Part shown: piece by piece, positions 16,607 through 24,801 of the stretch | Layout of the letters: each line of letters starts with the position of its first letter | Numbering within the stretch: the stretch's first letter is position 1 | NCBI GenBank assembly: GCA_041879425.1 | Contig: CP090855.1 | Span: 1,302,001 to 1,366,000, forward strand | DNA from: Vibrio pomeroyi | GTDB taxonomy: Bacteria > Pseudomonadota > Gammaproteobacteria > Enterobacterales > Vibrionaceae | Length of the DNA stretch: 64,000 nt | Reading direction: 5' to 3' | The notes under the pieces: model-generated | Seen by the model: only the letters and a program-made list of their open reading frames with translations | Databases searched by the model: none | What the model was told of the DNA's origin: nothing | Made by a program: the position numbers and the translations under genes

Positions 16607-18118
16607 ATGCGTTTTAATTCAATCAAACTGGCTTGTGCTCTAGCGCTGGCTCTGCCTTTGACGGGCTGTTTTGACTCTCAACCAGAGTCGAGCGAAGCTG
16701 CGGTCAAATCTGAAATTCGTGTTGCGATGATGCAGCCACCAAGAACAGGTCTATCGCCACTTTCTGATGACGCGTTCAAACTATCGCGTTGGAGCACGGC
16801 TGAAACGCTAGTTAACCTAAGCCCAACTTCAGAAGCTGAGCCAATGCTGGCAACGGATTGGAAACACGTTGATCCACTGACTTGGCAATTCACAGTTCGC
16901 CAAGGTGTTAAATTCCACGATGGGTCTACATTAACAGCAGAGTCTGTTGTGAACTCTTTACAGAAAGCGCTAGAAGCGGCACCTAAGCCACGCATCCTAG
17001 ATGGTGTAGAGCTAGAAGTGAAAGCGATGGACAACTACCGCGTAGAGATCAAAACCAGCTTTGATGACCCTCTTCTACCAAGTCGTTTATCAAGCCCTCA
17101 ATTAGCGATCCTAGCAGCAAGCGCGTACCAAGAAGATGGTCGTGTTAGCCCTATTAGTGCAGGTACTGGTCCGTTTGAATTGACTGAAATTAACGGTACA
17201 ACCAGCGCGAAACTAAAACGTTTCGATGGTTACTGGGGTGAAAAAGCGCAAGTTGAATCTGTAATTGCAGAATACGTTCCTAACGGCTTTGCTCGTGCGG
17301 CGGCTCTAAGAACAGGTACGGCTGACATTGTTGAAGCTGTGCCAGTTTCACAGATCGCGACCATTGATTCGAACCTGCTTTACGAAGTAGCAATGCCTCG
17401 TACCAACACGCTTTACTTGAACAATAAGTCAGGTGTATTTAGCGATATTGAACTACGTAAAGTAGCGGCTGCTGCGGTAGACCGTGAGCAAATCGTGAAT
17501 ACCGTTTATGAAAATCACGCGGACATTGCGCAAGGCCTATTAGGTCCTGCACTTGCTTGGGCTGAGCCGATTCGACCTGAAGGTCAAGCAGTCGATAAAA
17601 CGCTAAAAGCAAACGGTGAAAGCATTGTTATCGGTACCTTTACTGACCGTGCTGAGCTTCCTGAAGTGGCTGCGCTACTTAAACAGCAACTTGAAGCGGC
17701 TGGTTTCAAAGTTGAGCTGGATATCCGTGAATACGCTCAGATTGAAAACGATGCGCTATCAGGTAAGTTTGATGCGTTCATCCTTTCTCGTGCAACTGTT
17801 CTAGATTCGGGTGACCCAGTGGCTTACATGATGAGTGACTTTGGCTGTAAGGGTTCATTCAACCTTGGTCAATTCTGTTCTCAAGAAGTCGACCAAGCAC
17901 TGACTCACGCTGACCTACAACCATTAGGTGCGCTGCGTCAGCAAGCGATCATCGAAGCTGAGCAAAAAATCCTGAACGACTTCGCTGCTATTCCTCTGCT
18001 TCACGAACGTGTGATTCAAGGTGAAAGTGAGCGTGTAACTAATGTAGTTCGTGACCCAAGTGAACGTCGCTTGGTTGATCAAACTACACAGGTTAAGAAA
18101 GCGACACAGGTTAACTAA
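16607..18118 (+). CDS. Opp/Nik-type substrate-binding lipoprotein
   Basis: A 503-residue family 5 solute-binding protein (NikA/DppA/OppA type). The N-terminus is a lipoprotein signal ending LPLTGC, so Cys21 would be lipidated and the protein anchored in the envelope. The family signature region is present (LATDWKHVDPLTWQFTVRQGVKFHDG). The ligand may be a metal complex, metallophore or peptide; a Zur-type site in front of the operon favours a zinc-related ligand. It lies 64 bases after the second ATPase gene. Confidence 0.85.
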   Translation: MRFNSIKLACALALALPLTGCFDSQPESSEAAVKSEIRVAMMQPPRTGLSPLSDDAFKLSRWSTAETLVNLSPTSEAEPMLATDWKHVDPLTWQFTVRQGVKFHDGSTLTAESVVNSLQKALEAAPKPRILDGVELEVKAMDNYRVEIKTSFDDPLLPSRLSSPQLAILAASAYQEDGRVSPISAGTGPFELTEINGTTSAKLKRFDGYWGEKAQVESVIAEYVPNGFARAAALRTGTADIVEAVPVSQIATIDSNLLYEVAMPRTNTLYLNNKSGVFSDIELRKVAAAAVDREQIVNTVYENHADIAQGLLGPALAWAEPIRPEGQAVDKTLKANGESIVIGTFTDRAELPEVAALLKQQLEAAGFKVELDIREYAQIENDALSGKFDAFILSRATVLDSGDPVAYMMSDFGCKGSFNLGQFCSQEVDQALTHADLQPLGALRQQAIIEAEQKILNDFAAIPLLHERVIQGESERVTNVVRDPSERRLVDQTTQVKKATQVN

Positions 18119-18122
18119 ATAA

Positions 18123-19859
18123 ATGTTATCTGCTGAAACTCTGCGTCGAACTTTGTTTATTTTGACGCCTTGGCTATCAAGAATCGCTTCACTGATTGTG
18201 GTGGTGATTCTTGTTGGTTTGATGCCTGACATTGCAGGTATCGACCCAAGCCAATCCATCCTACGTGCGAGAGCGGGGCAACAACACCTGCTTACGCCTG
18301 AAGCTTTAGCCGCGGTACGTGCTGATCTTCAGCTTGACCGTTCGGCGAGCGAGCGCCTGATCGACTGGATAGGAAGTGCCTTTTCCGGTGATCTAGGTAA
18401 ATCTTGGATTGACGGTTCTTCGGTTGCATTAGGCATTCAAAAAACAGCGGCTACGTCTCTGTTTTTGATGTCTAGCGCATTGGTGATGACTTTCGTACTG
18501 TGCGGTGCAGGCTTACTGGCTACCTTACGCAGTTGGAAGAAGGGTAAGTTAGGGCAGAGTTACAGCAGCTTAAGCACCGTATTAATATCGTTGCCAGAGT
18601 ACGTGGTGGCTTCGGTATTAATTCTGGTGTTCTCAATCTGGTTAGGTTGGCTACCACCGTATGGTTGGCAAGGCTGGCAAGACATTTGGCTACCGAGTTT
18701 AGCGCTCGCACTGCCTGCTAGCGGCCTGTTTAGTCGTCTACTCAGAGACAGTTTACAACGCGTTCTTAATGAACCTTGGGTGATCACTTGGCTCAGTGCC
18801 AACGTTCACTCCAATCAAATTATTCGCTTTGCGCTGAAAAGAGCGTTGAGCAGCCTGATCCCACAAATTGCGATGATCGTGATTGGTTTAACTGGTGGCG
18901 CAGTCGCGGTTGAGCTTATCTTCTCGATTCCGGGTATCGGACGCATGATTCTTGGTGCTGCGAAGGCGCAAGATCTGCCGATGCTGCAAGGCGGCTTATT
19001 AGTATTGCTGCTGTTTTCGATTGCAGTAAGCAGTATCAGCCTGTTTGTTCAGCAGTTGATTCTGGGTCACAGCCTGAAAAGCGGCAAGCTCATCAGTAGT
19101 CACTCTTCGTTTCGTTTTACCCAGAGCCGCGCCAAGCGTGTCACTGCTCTTGCGATCTTCTCATTCCTCATTGTTATCGTGGTATGGGCTGCATTCCGAG
19201 ACCCATACACCAGCCAATTCGCACGTTTGGCATCACCGAGCTGGCAAGCACCATTGGGTGCAGATGGTATTGGACGAGACCTGTTAGCAAGAATCGGTTC
19301 TGGTATGGTCGCGACCTTCCAAGCCGGTATTCTGGCAACGTTTTTGAGCTTGGTGACGGGTATTATCATGGGCTTCAACACGCGTTTTAGCCAAGGCCTT
19401 ATCGAGATCACTAAGGGTATCCCTTACATCATTGCGGGCTTGTTGGTAGCGGGCTTAACAGGAATGAATCCGAACAGCGCATTAATCGCGATTGTATTGG
19501 TATCTTGGGCGCCATTAGCGGCGCACTGTTCGAGTTTAATTGTGGAAGCCAAGGCTCAACCTTATACGCACCTCGCGCCATTATGGGGCACCAGTAAGCT
19601 TAGAATCTTCCGTTTCTACTTACTTCCGTATGTGTTGCCACCGTTGTTAAGACACGCGATGCTGAGGCTACCGGTAATCACTCTAAGCCTGACCTCGCTG
19701 AGCTTCATCGGGTTAGGGGCAAAACCACCAACACCGGAATGGGGTTTGATGATTGCAGAAAACTTGCCATACATTGAGCGTGCACCTCTGGCTGTGATGG
19801 GACCAATTATTGGACTGATTCTATTGGGTGCTGCCATCAACATGATGTTTGATGACTAA
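18123..19859 (+). CDS. Fused double permease of the Opp/Nik-type importer
   Basis: The 578-residue protein holds two binding-protein-dependent permease domains in one chain. The first (about residues 10-315) is of the NikB/DppB type with GAVAVELIFSIPGIGRMILGA; the second (about 340-578) is of the NikC/DppC type, with PLGADGIGRDLLARIGSGM and the coupling segment near SWAPLAAHCSSLIVEAKAQPYTHLAPLWG. Both are usually separate genes. It starts four bases after the binding-protein stop and closes the operon. Confidence 0.85.
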   Translation: MLSAETLRRTLFILTPWLSRIASLIVVVILVGLMPDIAGIDPSQSILRARAGQQHLLTPEALAAVRADLQLDRSASERLIDWIGSAFSGDLGKSWIDGSSVALGIQKTAATSLFLMSSALVMTFVLCGAGLLATLRSWKKGKLGQSYSSLSTVLISLPEYVVASVLILVFSIWLGWLPPYGWQGWQDIWLPSLALALPASGLFSRLLRDSLQRVLNEPWVITWLSANVHSNQIIRFALKRALSSLIPQIAMIVIGLTGGAVAVELIFSIPGIGRMILGAAKAQDLPMLQGGLLVLLLFSIAVSSISLFVQQLILGHSLKSGKLISSHSSFRFTQSRAKRVTALAIFSFLIVIVVWAAFRDPYTSQFARLASPSWQAPLGADGIGRDLLARIGSGMVATFQAGILATFLSLVTGIIMGFNTRFSQGLIEITKGIPYIIAGLLVAGLTGMNPNSALIAIVLVSWAPLAAHCSSLIVEAKAQPYTHLAPLWGTSKLRIFRFYLLPYVLPPLLRHAMLRLPVITLSLTSLSFIGLGAKPPTPEWGLMIAENLPYIERAPLAVMGPIIGLILLGAAINMMFDD

Positions 19860-19972
19860 CGAATCAGGAAGGGGCTTAAGTTTTCGGTTCGCTATTTATG
19901 TTGTAACCTTAGGCCTGCTTTTAGAACTGATCGAAAGTTCAATAGACCCTACTAAAGTGTAAAGGATTCAAC

Positions 19973-20215
19973 ATGTATCTCGTTTTGTATTGCCACAACA
20001 TTGGTATGACTGATTTTTCTTTCATTGAGACGGAAGATTTCGACAAAGAAGAGGGCTATATCGTGCGAGGTAAATGGCCGAATGAGAAAGCGTTTCGTGA
20101 TTACTTGACCAAAGAGTTTGGTGATATGAGCGAGTTCCAAGTGATTGACCTAATCGCCAAAGGCGCGGAGGCAGAACACTACTCGCCAGAAGAGTTGATG
20201 CGCCTAGCTCAGTAA
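19973..20215 (+). CDS. Small hypothetical protein, 80 residues
   Basis: A short acidic soluble protein (MYLVLYCHNIG..., many Glu/Asp) that I do not recognise. AAAGGA lies seven bases before the ATG and a strong terminator follows, which supports a real gene. There is no signal peptide or membrane segment. Its last codons (LAQ, stop) are the first unit of a 15-base tandem repeat that continues past the stop. Confidence 0.6.
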   Translation: MYLVLYCHNIGMTDFSFIETEDFDKEEGYIVRGKWPNEKAFRDYLTKEFGDMSEFQVIDLIAKGAEAEHYSPEELMRLAQ

Positions 20216-20248
20216 CCGCTAGCTCAGCAATATCTAGCTCGGTAATAC
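20204..20248. repeat. Three-copy 15-base tandem repeat over a stop codon
   Basis: Units at 20204-20218, 20219-20233 and 20234-20248 share CTAGCTC-(A/G)G-(T/C)AA. The first unit contains the last codons and the TAA of the 80-residue gene; the other two lie in the 3' untranslated region. Confidence 0.8.
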
Positions 20249-20266
20249 GGTTTAAATTGAACAAAC

Positions 20267-20296
20267 AAATGGCAGCCTGATTGGGCTGCCATTTTT
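20267..20296. terminator. Terminator between the 80-residue gene and the convergent D-lactate dehydrogenase gene
   Basis: AAATGGCAGCC (20267-20277), loop of six, GGCTGCCATTT (20284-20294), then T-run to 20296. It ends the plus-strand gene and may also serve the minus-strand dehydrogenase gene, whose stop is 42 bases away. Confidence 0.83.
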
Positions 20297-20337
20297 CGTT
20301 TCAAGCTAGAGCTCGTTGCTATGAACTTTGAATAAAG

Positions 20338-23193
20338 CTACTGTGCCACTTCGTCCACCAAGTACAAGATTGACTGATACGGAATCCCACTGTGATGCGA
20401 CAAACCGATCTCACAGGTTCGGCTGTTGCTGAATCCGCGAGTGCAGTTGCTCGGAACTTGTTCTTTGAGTGGATGTACTGCCGCTTCATTCAGCTCTGGT
20501 GTGGTAAAGCCTTTATCACCCGCCCAACCACAACATTGAATATGCTCTGGAACAATCACCTCTTCGGTACAGGCTTTAGCAAGGCTCAACATCGCGCCTT
20601 CCAAACCCATTCGACGAGAGCTACACGTCACATGTAGCATCACGGTTTCTTGCAGCGGCTCAAGTGTCAGATGCTCAAGCAAGTATTGGTTCACAAATCC
20701 AGTTGGTTCTAGCACTTGCAGTGGTTTTGTGAATTGCTCAATGCTGCGCTTAGCACACGGACTGGTATCCATCAACACTGGGTATTCACCCTGACGACTG
20801 GCCTGCCACAACACTTCTTCCAGTTGCTGAGCTTTAGACTGCGCGAGGTCGGTCATACCTTTGCTGTCGTAAGGCATGCCACAACATTGGTCATCTAGCT
20901 TCTTCGGAAGAATCACCTCGAACCCTGCCTTGTTAAGCAAAGACATAGTCACTTCGGTCAGTGGACGCTGATCGCCCGCATCGCTTTGTTGTCCCATTGT
21001 GCGACTTGCACAGGAAGGCAGGTAAACCACCTTCTTATGGTTGCTTGAAGATTCTGCCGTCACTGGTGATGAGGTTAGCGAGTGACTATTGGATTGCGGC
21101 ATCTCTGGCATCCAAACGGGCGTCGCGCCTTTAGTTATTGATCGCAGGCCATTGGTTAGCTTGCCTACGGTATTTGCGCCTAATACTTTGCTCGCCACTT
21201 GGTTGGTTTTGAGGCCAGCCTTAGTCAGTTTGGTGGTGGTTGAGAAATGATCCGCTGTCCACTTTGCAATGGGAGTGAATTTTTCATATTTGGCGATACG
21301 AAGCTTCTTCACCAAATTACCGGTGTTGATTCCCACTGGACAACGCTCGGCACACAGGCCAGTCGCCGCGCAGGTATCAATGCCTTGGTATTCGAAGGTT
21401 TTCTCTAGTTCGCTTGCTTCTATTTCCTCTCCTGCAGCACGGCGGCGTTGTAACTCACGGTACAACACGATACGTTGGCGTGGCGATAGGGTTAAGGTAC
21501 GAGACGGACAAACAGGCTCGCAGAAGCCACATTCAATACAGCGGTCGACAAGGTCGTCAGCAGCAGGCATTGGCTTCAAATTGGTGATGTGTGAATTTGG
21601 ATTGTCGTTAATAATAACGCCGGGGTTGAGCAGTCTTTCTGGATCGAACAAGGCTTTGATTTGTTGCATCAAGGCGTAGCCATCTTTGCCCCATTCCAAT
21701 TCCACATAAGGCGCCATGTTACGACCAGTACCATGCTCTGCTTTCAGAGAACCTTGGTATTTCACAGCAACCAATTCGGCTACGTCATCCATGAAACCAC
21801 CGTAGCGGTCTATTTCTGTTTGGCTATCAAAGCCTTGAGTAAACACAAAGTGCAGGTTGCCTTCGAGGGCGTGACCAAAAATGATCGCTTCGCTGTATTC
21901 GTATTTGTCGAACAGCTCTTGCAGCTCTCGAATACCATTAGCGAGGTTTTCGACAGGGAAAGCCACGTCTTCAATGATAACGGTCGTACCGACTTCACGA
22001 ACGGCACCAACGGCAGGGAACATGCCTTTTCGGATGCCCCACAGAGTTGCGACTGTCTTTGGATCGGAAGTGAAAGGCACCGATTCAACAATCGTGTATT
22101 CAGTCAATGCGTCCAAAATTGATTTACATTGTAAATCTAAGTCCTGCTGGGAGCTGGCGTGTGATTCAACCAAAATAGCCGCGGCTTCTAAATCCAAGCT
22201 TGGCATAAATGCAGGCATACCCGGTTTATCAGCCACTGAACGTAGTGCTCTGCCATCCATCAATTCAACGGCAGCAACGGGTGTTTTTGATAGCGTAGTA
22301 ACGGCTTTACTTGCTTGTTCGATGTCGGCAAACACCAACAGGGCCGAAGCTTTGTTTGGGTGTTCGATAACCGTGTTGTAGGTAATCTCTGCGATGAAGC
22401 CTAGCGTGCCTTCGGAGCCGATCATCAGATGTTTGATGATCTCAATTGGGTCGTGGTAATCGACCAATGCATTGAGCGCGTAACCTGTGGTGTTTTTAAG
22501 GCGGTACTTGTGGCGGATTCTGTCTGCGAGTTCTTGATTTGAGCTAGTCTGTCTGTGTAAATCAATAATACCTTCAAACAGCGCTTTGTGTGATTGCTTG
22601 AATGCTTCAACGCTGGCGTTATCTGCCGTATCAAGTAGGGTGCCATCGCTTAGGACGACTTTCATGCTTTCGACAGTACGATAGGAGTTCTGTGCAGTAC
22701 CACAACACATGCCACTGGCGTTGTTCGCCGCAATACCACCGATTTTACAGGTGTTAATAGAGGCTGGATCTGGGCCGATTTTACGTTGGAAAGGGGCGAG
22801 GTATTTATTGGCATCAGCGCCAATCACACCGGGTTGAAGAATGATCTGATTACCGTTATCGACAATCTCATGACCACGCCAGTCGTCGGTCAGGGTGATG
22901 AGTACCGAGTCTGAGACCGCTTGTCCTGAAAGGCTGGTGCCAGCGGCGCGAAAGGTAAAATGAATGCCCAGTTCACGACAGCTTTGAATGGTGAATATCA
23001 CTTCGTCTAAGTTTTTAAGCCTTAGAACCATTTTCGGCACCAAGCGATAAAAACTCGCATCGGTGCCGTAAGCCAATCGCTTTGCCTCTTGAGTGACAAT
23101 GCGTTCTGTTTCTATTTTTTGAGCCAGTATCGCTTCAAGCTGCTGATAAGCTTGTGCGTCTATTACTCGCTCATGGGATGTGGTTGTCTCCAT
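20338..23193 (-). CDS. FAD/Fe-S D-lactate dehydrogenase-like oxidoreductase
   Basis: The 951-residue protein has an FAD-binding domain (about residues 40-260; GTSLSGQAVSDSVLI and CCGTAQNSYRTV), an FAD-linked oxidase C domain (to about 520; AEHGTGRNMAPYVELEWG), two 4Fe-4S motifs (CIECGFCEPVCPS and CAATGLCAERCPV), and two CCG-type cysteine motifs (QCCGMP, QCCGWAG). This layout is that of quinone-linked D-lactate dehydrogenases of the Dld-II/YdiJ group. Placement after lldD supports oxidation of D-lactate to pyruvate. AAGGAAG five bases before the ATG at 23193 supports this start; an ATG at 23223 lacks it. Confidence 0.85.
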   Translation of the reverse strand: METTTSHERVIDAQAYQQLEAILAQKIETERIVTQEAKRLAYGTDASFYRLVPKMVLRLKNLDEVIFTIQSCRELGIHFTFRAAGTSLSGQAVSDSVLITLTDDWRGHEIVDNGNQIILQPGVIGADANKYLAPFQRKIGPDPASINTCKIGGIAANNASGMCCGTAQNSYRTVESMKVVLSDGTLLDTADNASVEAFKQSHKALFEGIIDLHRQTSSNQELADRIRHKYRLKNTTGYALNALVDYHDPIEIIKHLMIGSEGTLGFIAEITYNTVIEHPNKASALLVFADIEQASKAVTTLSKTPVAAVELMDGRALRSVADKPGMPAFMPSLDLEAAAILVESHASSQQDLDLQCKSILDALTEYTIVESVPFTSDPKTVATLWGIRKGMFPAVGAVREVGTTVIIEDVAFPVENLANGIRELQELFDKYEYSEAIIFGHALEGNLHFVFTQGFDSQTEIDRYGGFMDDVAELVAVKYQGSLKAEHGTGRNMAPYVELEWGKDGYALMQQIKALFDPERLLNPGVIINDNPNSHITNLKPMPAADDLVDRCIECGFCEPVCPSRTLTLSPRQRIVLYRELQRRRAAGEEIEASELEKTFEYQGIDTCAATGLCAERCPVGINTGNLVKKLRIAKYEKFTPIAKWTADHFSTTTKLTKAGLKTNQVASKVLGANTVGKLTNGLRSITKGATPVWMPEMPQSNSHSLTSSPVTAESSSNHKKVVYLPSCASRTMGQQSDAGDQRPLTEVTMSLLNKAGFEVILPKKLDDQCCGMPYDSKGMTDLAQSKAQQLEEVLWQASRQGEYPVLMDTSPCAKRSIEQFTKPLQVLEPTGFVNQYLLEHLTLEPLQETVMLHVTCSSRRMGLEGAMLSLAKACTEEVIVPEHIQCCGWAGDKGFTTPELNEAAVHPLKEQVPSNCTRGFSNSRTCEIGLSHHSGIPYQSILYLVDEVAQ

Positions 23194-23258
23194 CTTTGCT
23201 TCCTTGTGCTTCTTATTTGGCACTGGTTTGTTTTTTATTTTATTTTCCAGTGCTTAAA

Positions 23259-23294
23259 CGGTGTCACAACGGCAGTGGAATTGCTGTGACACCG
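23259..23294 (-). other. Hairpin between lldD and the D-lactate dehydrogenase gene
   Basis: CGGTGTCACA (23259-23268) and TGTGACACCG (23285-23294) form a perfect ten-base stem in the 163-base gap. No T-run follows on the minus strand, so it may be a processing or stability element rather than a terminator. A second, six-base pair CACTGG/CCAGTG (23221-23252) lies next to it. Confidence 0.5.
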
Positions 23295-23356
23295 ATTGAA
23301 CTTCAGCCTAAGTAGACCAAAGCATGAGTCTGAATCTTCATCTGGATCGTGGCGGT

Positions 23357-24496
23357 TTAATCTAGCCCCACCAAAGATTCACGAGTTAAGTCTTTGATTG
23401 TCTTCGCGCCTGTTAATGTCATCGCAACGCGCATCTCTTTGTCGTAAAGGTCGAGTAGATTCTCAACGCCTGCTTGTCCTTGCGCTGCTAATGCGTAAAC
23501 GAAAGAACGGCCAAGCAAGGTGCAGTCTGCGCCCATCGCCATCATGCGCACTACATCTAAGCCTGTACGAATACCAGAGTCGACCAGAATCTTGGTGTCG
23601 CCTTTTACTGCGTCTGCAATTGCAGGCAGTGCTTTGGCACTTGATAACACACCATCAAGCTGACGACCGCCGTGGTTTGAAACTACGATACCGTCTGCAC
23701 CAAATCTTACGGCATCTTTTGCATCTTCTTCATCAAGAATGCCTTTGATGACCATCGGGCCGTCCCAGAAGTCACGGATCCACTCTAGGTCTTTCCATGA
23801 AATCGACGGGTCGAAGTTGTCACCCAACCAACCGATGTAGTCTTCCAGTTTGGTCGGAGAGCCGCGATAAGTAGAGATATTGCCAAGATCGTGAGGCTTG
23901 CCGAGTAGGCCAACATCAACTGCCCAGCTAGGATGACGCATCGATTGGAATACACGACGCATTGCTGCATTCGGGCCACTCATTCCTGAGTGCATGTCAC
24001 GGTAGCGAGCGCCGGGTACTGGCATATCCACGGTGAAGACCAGTGTTGTCACGCCAGCAGCTTTTGCGCGTTCAAGAACGTTCTTCATGAAGCCACGGTC
24101 TTTTAATACGTAAAGCTGAAACCACATTGGGCGCTCAATCTTAGGTGCGACTTCTTCAATTGGGCAAACTGACACCGTCGACATGGTAAAAGGGATGCCT
24201 TTGTTGTCTGCGGCTTTAGCCGCTTGTACTTCGCCACGTCGTGCGTACATGCCGGTTAGACCAACGGGTGCTAAGGCAATCGGCATCGCCAGCTTTTCGC
24301 CAAACAACTCAGTTTCCAAATTCAGATCTGACATGTCGTTGAGGACACGCTGCTTGAGCGCGATCTCTGCAAGATCGGCCGTGTTGCGGCGTAAGGTATG
24401 TTCTCCGTAAGAACCGCCGTCAATGTAGTGAAAAAGAAACGGTGGTAATTTCGCTTTTGCTGCGGCGCGGTAATCAGTCGATGCGGATATGATCAT
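23357..24496 (-). CDS. lldD: FMN-dependent L-lactate dehydrogenase
   Basis: A 379-residue alpha-hydroxy-acid dehydrogenase. Visible marks are the FMN barrel start PPFLFHYIDGGSYGE, the segment LAPVGLTGMYARRGE, WFQLYVLKDRG, and the catalytic His with substrate Arg in VVSNHGGRQLDG. It oxidises L-lactate to pyruvate at the inner membrane, passing electrons to quinone. It lies between lldP and the D-lactate dehydrogenase gene. AGGA lies nine bases before the ATG. Confidence 0.92.
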   Translation of the reverse strand: MIISASTDYRAAAKAKLPPFLFHYIDGGSYGEHTLRRNTADLAEIALKQRVLNDMSDLNLETELFGEKLAMPIALAPVGLTGMYARRGEVQAAKAADNKGIPFTMSTVSVCPIEEVAPKIERPMWFQLYVLKDRGFMKNVLERAKAAGVTTLVFTVDMPVPGARYRDMHSGMSGPNAAMRRVFQSMRHPSWAVDVGLLGKPHDLGNISTYRGSPTKLEDYIGWLGDNFDPSISWKDLEWIRDFWDGPMVIKGILDEEDAKDAVRFGADGIVVSNHGGRQLDGVLSSAKALPAIADAVKGDTKILVDSGIRTGLDVVRMMAMGADCTLLGRSFVYALAAQGQAGVENLLDLYDKEMRVAMTLTGAKTIKDLTRESLVGLD

Positions 24497-24608
24497 AATT
24501 TCAGTCCTAAATTCTTGGGATGTTGCCCTTCTATGAGAGCTTGGCTTGGGCTGCTTTAATTCTTGAAAAGTAAGTGTTCTGTCTTTCTTTCGCTTTGAAA
24601 CAAATAAG

Positions 24609-24664
24609 CTGTAAAACTGTAAAACTGTAAAACTGTAAAACTGTAAAACTGTAAAACTGTAAAG
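24609..24664. repeat. Octamer microsatellite (CTGTAAAA)7
   Basis: Six perfect CTGTAAAA units and a seventh ending in G instead of A, in unbroken tandem over 56 bases. It lies 113 bases upstream of the lldD start, between lldP and lldD. Eight-base units in a non-coding position can change promoter or leader spacing through slippage. Confidence 0.95.
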
Positions 24665-24672
24665 CGGGAAAA

Positions 24673-24777
24673 TGGCGTTAATACCCGAGGGTGTTGATGT
24701 GTTTTAGTATCCATTCCGAAACTCATCAACTGTCTTATTAGACGGTGTTGCAGTCGGGGAATTGAGTATTAACGCCA
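24673..24777. other. Nested inverted repeat, candidate structured RNA or small mobile repeat
   Basis: TGGCGTTAATAC (24673-24684) and GTATTAACGCCA (24766-24777) are perfect reverse complements. Just inside, CCGA (24686-24689) can pair with TCGG (24754-24757). Within that, GTTGATG (24693-24699) pairs with CATCAAC (24724-24730), and GTCT-TATT-AGAC (24732-24743) forms a second hairpin. Together they give a three-way junction. On the minus strand, in the direction of lldD, a short T-run follows the outer stem. Confidence 0.65.
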
Positions 24778-24801
24778 AGTGCTTTTGTAACGACTTATGG
24801 T

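Larger units (their letters stand above)
24497..24801 (-). other. 305-base gap between lldP and lldD
   Basis: No gene is seen. It holds a seven-unit CTGTAAAA microsatellite (24609-24664) next to a 105-base nested inverted repeat (24673-24777). Any lldP-lldD transcript must read through both. Confidence 0.85.

Noticed and set aside
23089..23289. Open frame of 66 codons on the plus strand over the 5' end of the D-lactate dehydrogenase gene
   Set aside because: Antisense to a clear gene, no ribosome-binding site and no known domain.
24609..24664. Repeat array as CRISPR
   Set aside because: Units are eight bases long without spacers; no cas genes occur in the window.
24673..24777. Inverted repeat as an integron attC site
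   Set aside because: The core sites (RYYYAAC and GTTRRRY) are not present at the ends, and there is no integrase or cassette array.
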